This document shows, piece by piece, positions 5,409-5,875 of a stretch of DNA of 5,875 nucleotides. Origin of the DNA: an uncultured Clostridia bacterium (lineage in GTDB: Bacteria > Bacillota > Clostridia > Christensenellales > UBA1242); the NCBI GenBank assembly GCA_944372745.1, contig CALWAB010000013.1, forward strand, positions 1-5,875, written 5' to 3'. The stretch's first letter is position 1. Each line of letters begins with the position of its first letter. The position numbers and the translations under genes were made by a program. Below the pieces are notes generated by a model. The model made no database searches and was not told the origin of the DNA. It worked only from the letters and a program-made list of their open reading frames with translations.

Positions 5409-5875
5409 TTATCTTGAATTTTCAACTGTGTGTTTTGCATTTTTTGCCTTTTTATATGCTTCATTGGTAGCCGCCATTATGCGCCTAACATCATAATAAT
5501 CAAGCATTAATGAACCTTCTAAGTCTTTTGGTCTATAAGTAATTATTTTTTGTATATTATTTTTATTGCCATAATCAATAGTTCCCCAAACTTCTACCAA
5601 TCTAGTGTTACTTGATTTAGCACTTTCATTAACATAATAAAACTTACACAGGTTTCCACCTAAATCATAATATCCAGACACTGGTATCATGATATCGTGC
5701 ACTTTTACAATATTAATGTCATAAATTTGTTTCTTTACATTCCCTTTTAATTCCGTATTTCCACTTTCATAGTGAACAGTAAATGGAATAAATCTTTGTT
5801 CAGCTATCAATTTATTAATATCTAATGGTTTATTTGTAATAAAATCATAATAATCATAACTTAATTCATCATTAA
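5409..5875 (-). CDS. Hypothetical protein, 5' end beyond the right edge (partial)
   Basis: The frame is open from the TAA at 5409-5411 to the right edge of the window, with 154 residues visible. The only start-like codon inside, TTG at 5810, has no good ribosome binding site, and the 21 codons above it contain no stop. The true start therefore probably lies outside the window. The visible part is soluble, Tyr- and Asn-rich, with alternating hydrophobic residues (for example VKVHDIMIPVSGYYDLGG, then LVEVWGTIDYG) that suggest a beta-rich fold. It ends in a basic helix (RRIMAATNEAYKKAKNAK). I see no catalytic motif, no cysteine cluster and no membrane segment, and I cannot assign a family. It precedes the 4850-5368 gene by 40 bases and is likely in the same transcript. 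Confidence 0.65.
   Translation of the reverse strand, partial: NDELSYDYYDFITNKPLDINKLIAEQRFIPFTVHYESGNTELKGNVKKQIYDINIVKVHDIMIPVSGYYDLGGNLCKFYYVNESAKSSNTRLVEVWGTIDYGNKNNIQKIITYRPKDLEGSLMLDYYDVRRIMAATNEAYKKAKNAKHTVENSR

Overview
The window is AT-rich, low-GC DNA. All five protein genes lie on the minus strand, so the reading order runs from high to low coordinates. The set of an oxygen-independent (class III) ribonucleotide reductase, its radical-SAM activase and a two-iron superoxide reductase, with AGGAG-type ribosome binding sites and paired NrdR boxes, points to a strict anaerobe of the Firmicutes, most likely an uncultured Clostridia member. The species cannot be named from this window.

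Layout, right to left in transcription order. (1) 5875-5409: the 3' part of an unrecognised gene that enters from beyond the right edge. (2) 5368-4850: a second unrecognised gene, 40 bases downstream, with a charged, probably coiled-coil C-terminus. It ends in a clear intrinsic terminator at 4821-4851. (3) 4849-4562: an intergenic control region with an 18-bp perfect hairpin, a sigma-A-type promoter and two NrdR boxes 31 bp apart. (4) 4561-2237: nrdD. (5) 2236-1884: a ~300-bp modular palindromic element, here called element B. (6) 1883-1374: nrdG. (7) 1373-1044: a related element A. (8) 1022-994: a near-consensus promoter, followed by dfx (976-590) and its terminator (550-583). (9) 549-1: no gene, but a good leftward promoter at 243-272 and a 13-C tract, probably the leader of a gene beyond the left edge.

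How the genes work together: NrdD makes deoxynucleotides without oxygen, using a glycyl radical that NrdG installs. The NrdR boxes indicate control by the usual dNTP/ATP-sensing repressor. Dfx removes superoxide and would protect such oxygen-sensitive radical and Fe-S enzymes, but it has its own promoter and terminator.

The least ordinary content is the pair of intergenic elements A and B. They share an ordered series of hairpins: a TAGGGGAT/ATCCCCTA stem, a short GC stem of different sequence in each copy, and a TTAGTGC/GCACTAA stem inside a larger imperfect fold. Several stems keep their pairing while their bases differ. One copy splits nrdD from nrdG and the other fills the space between nrdG and the dfx promoter. 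They look like a dispersed palindromic repeat family that is read into RNA; their function is unknown.
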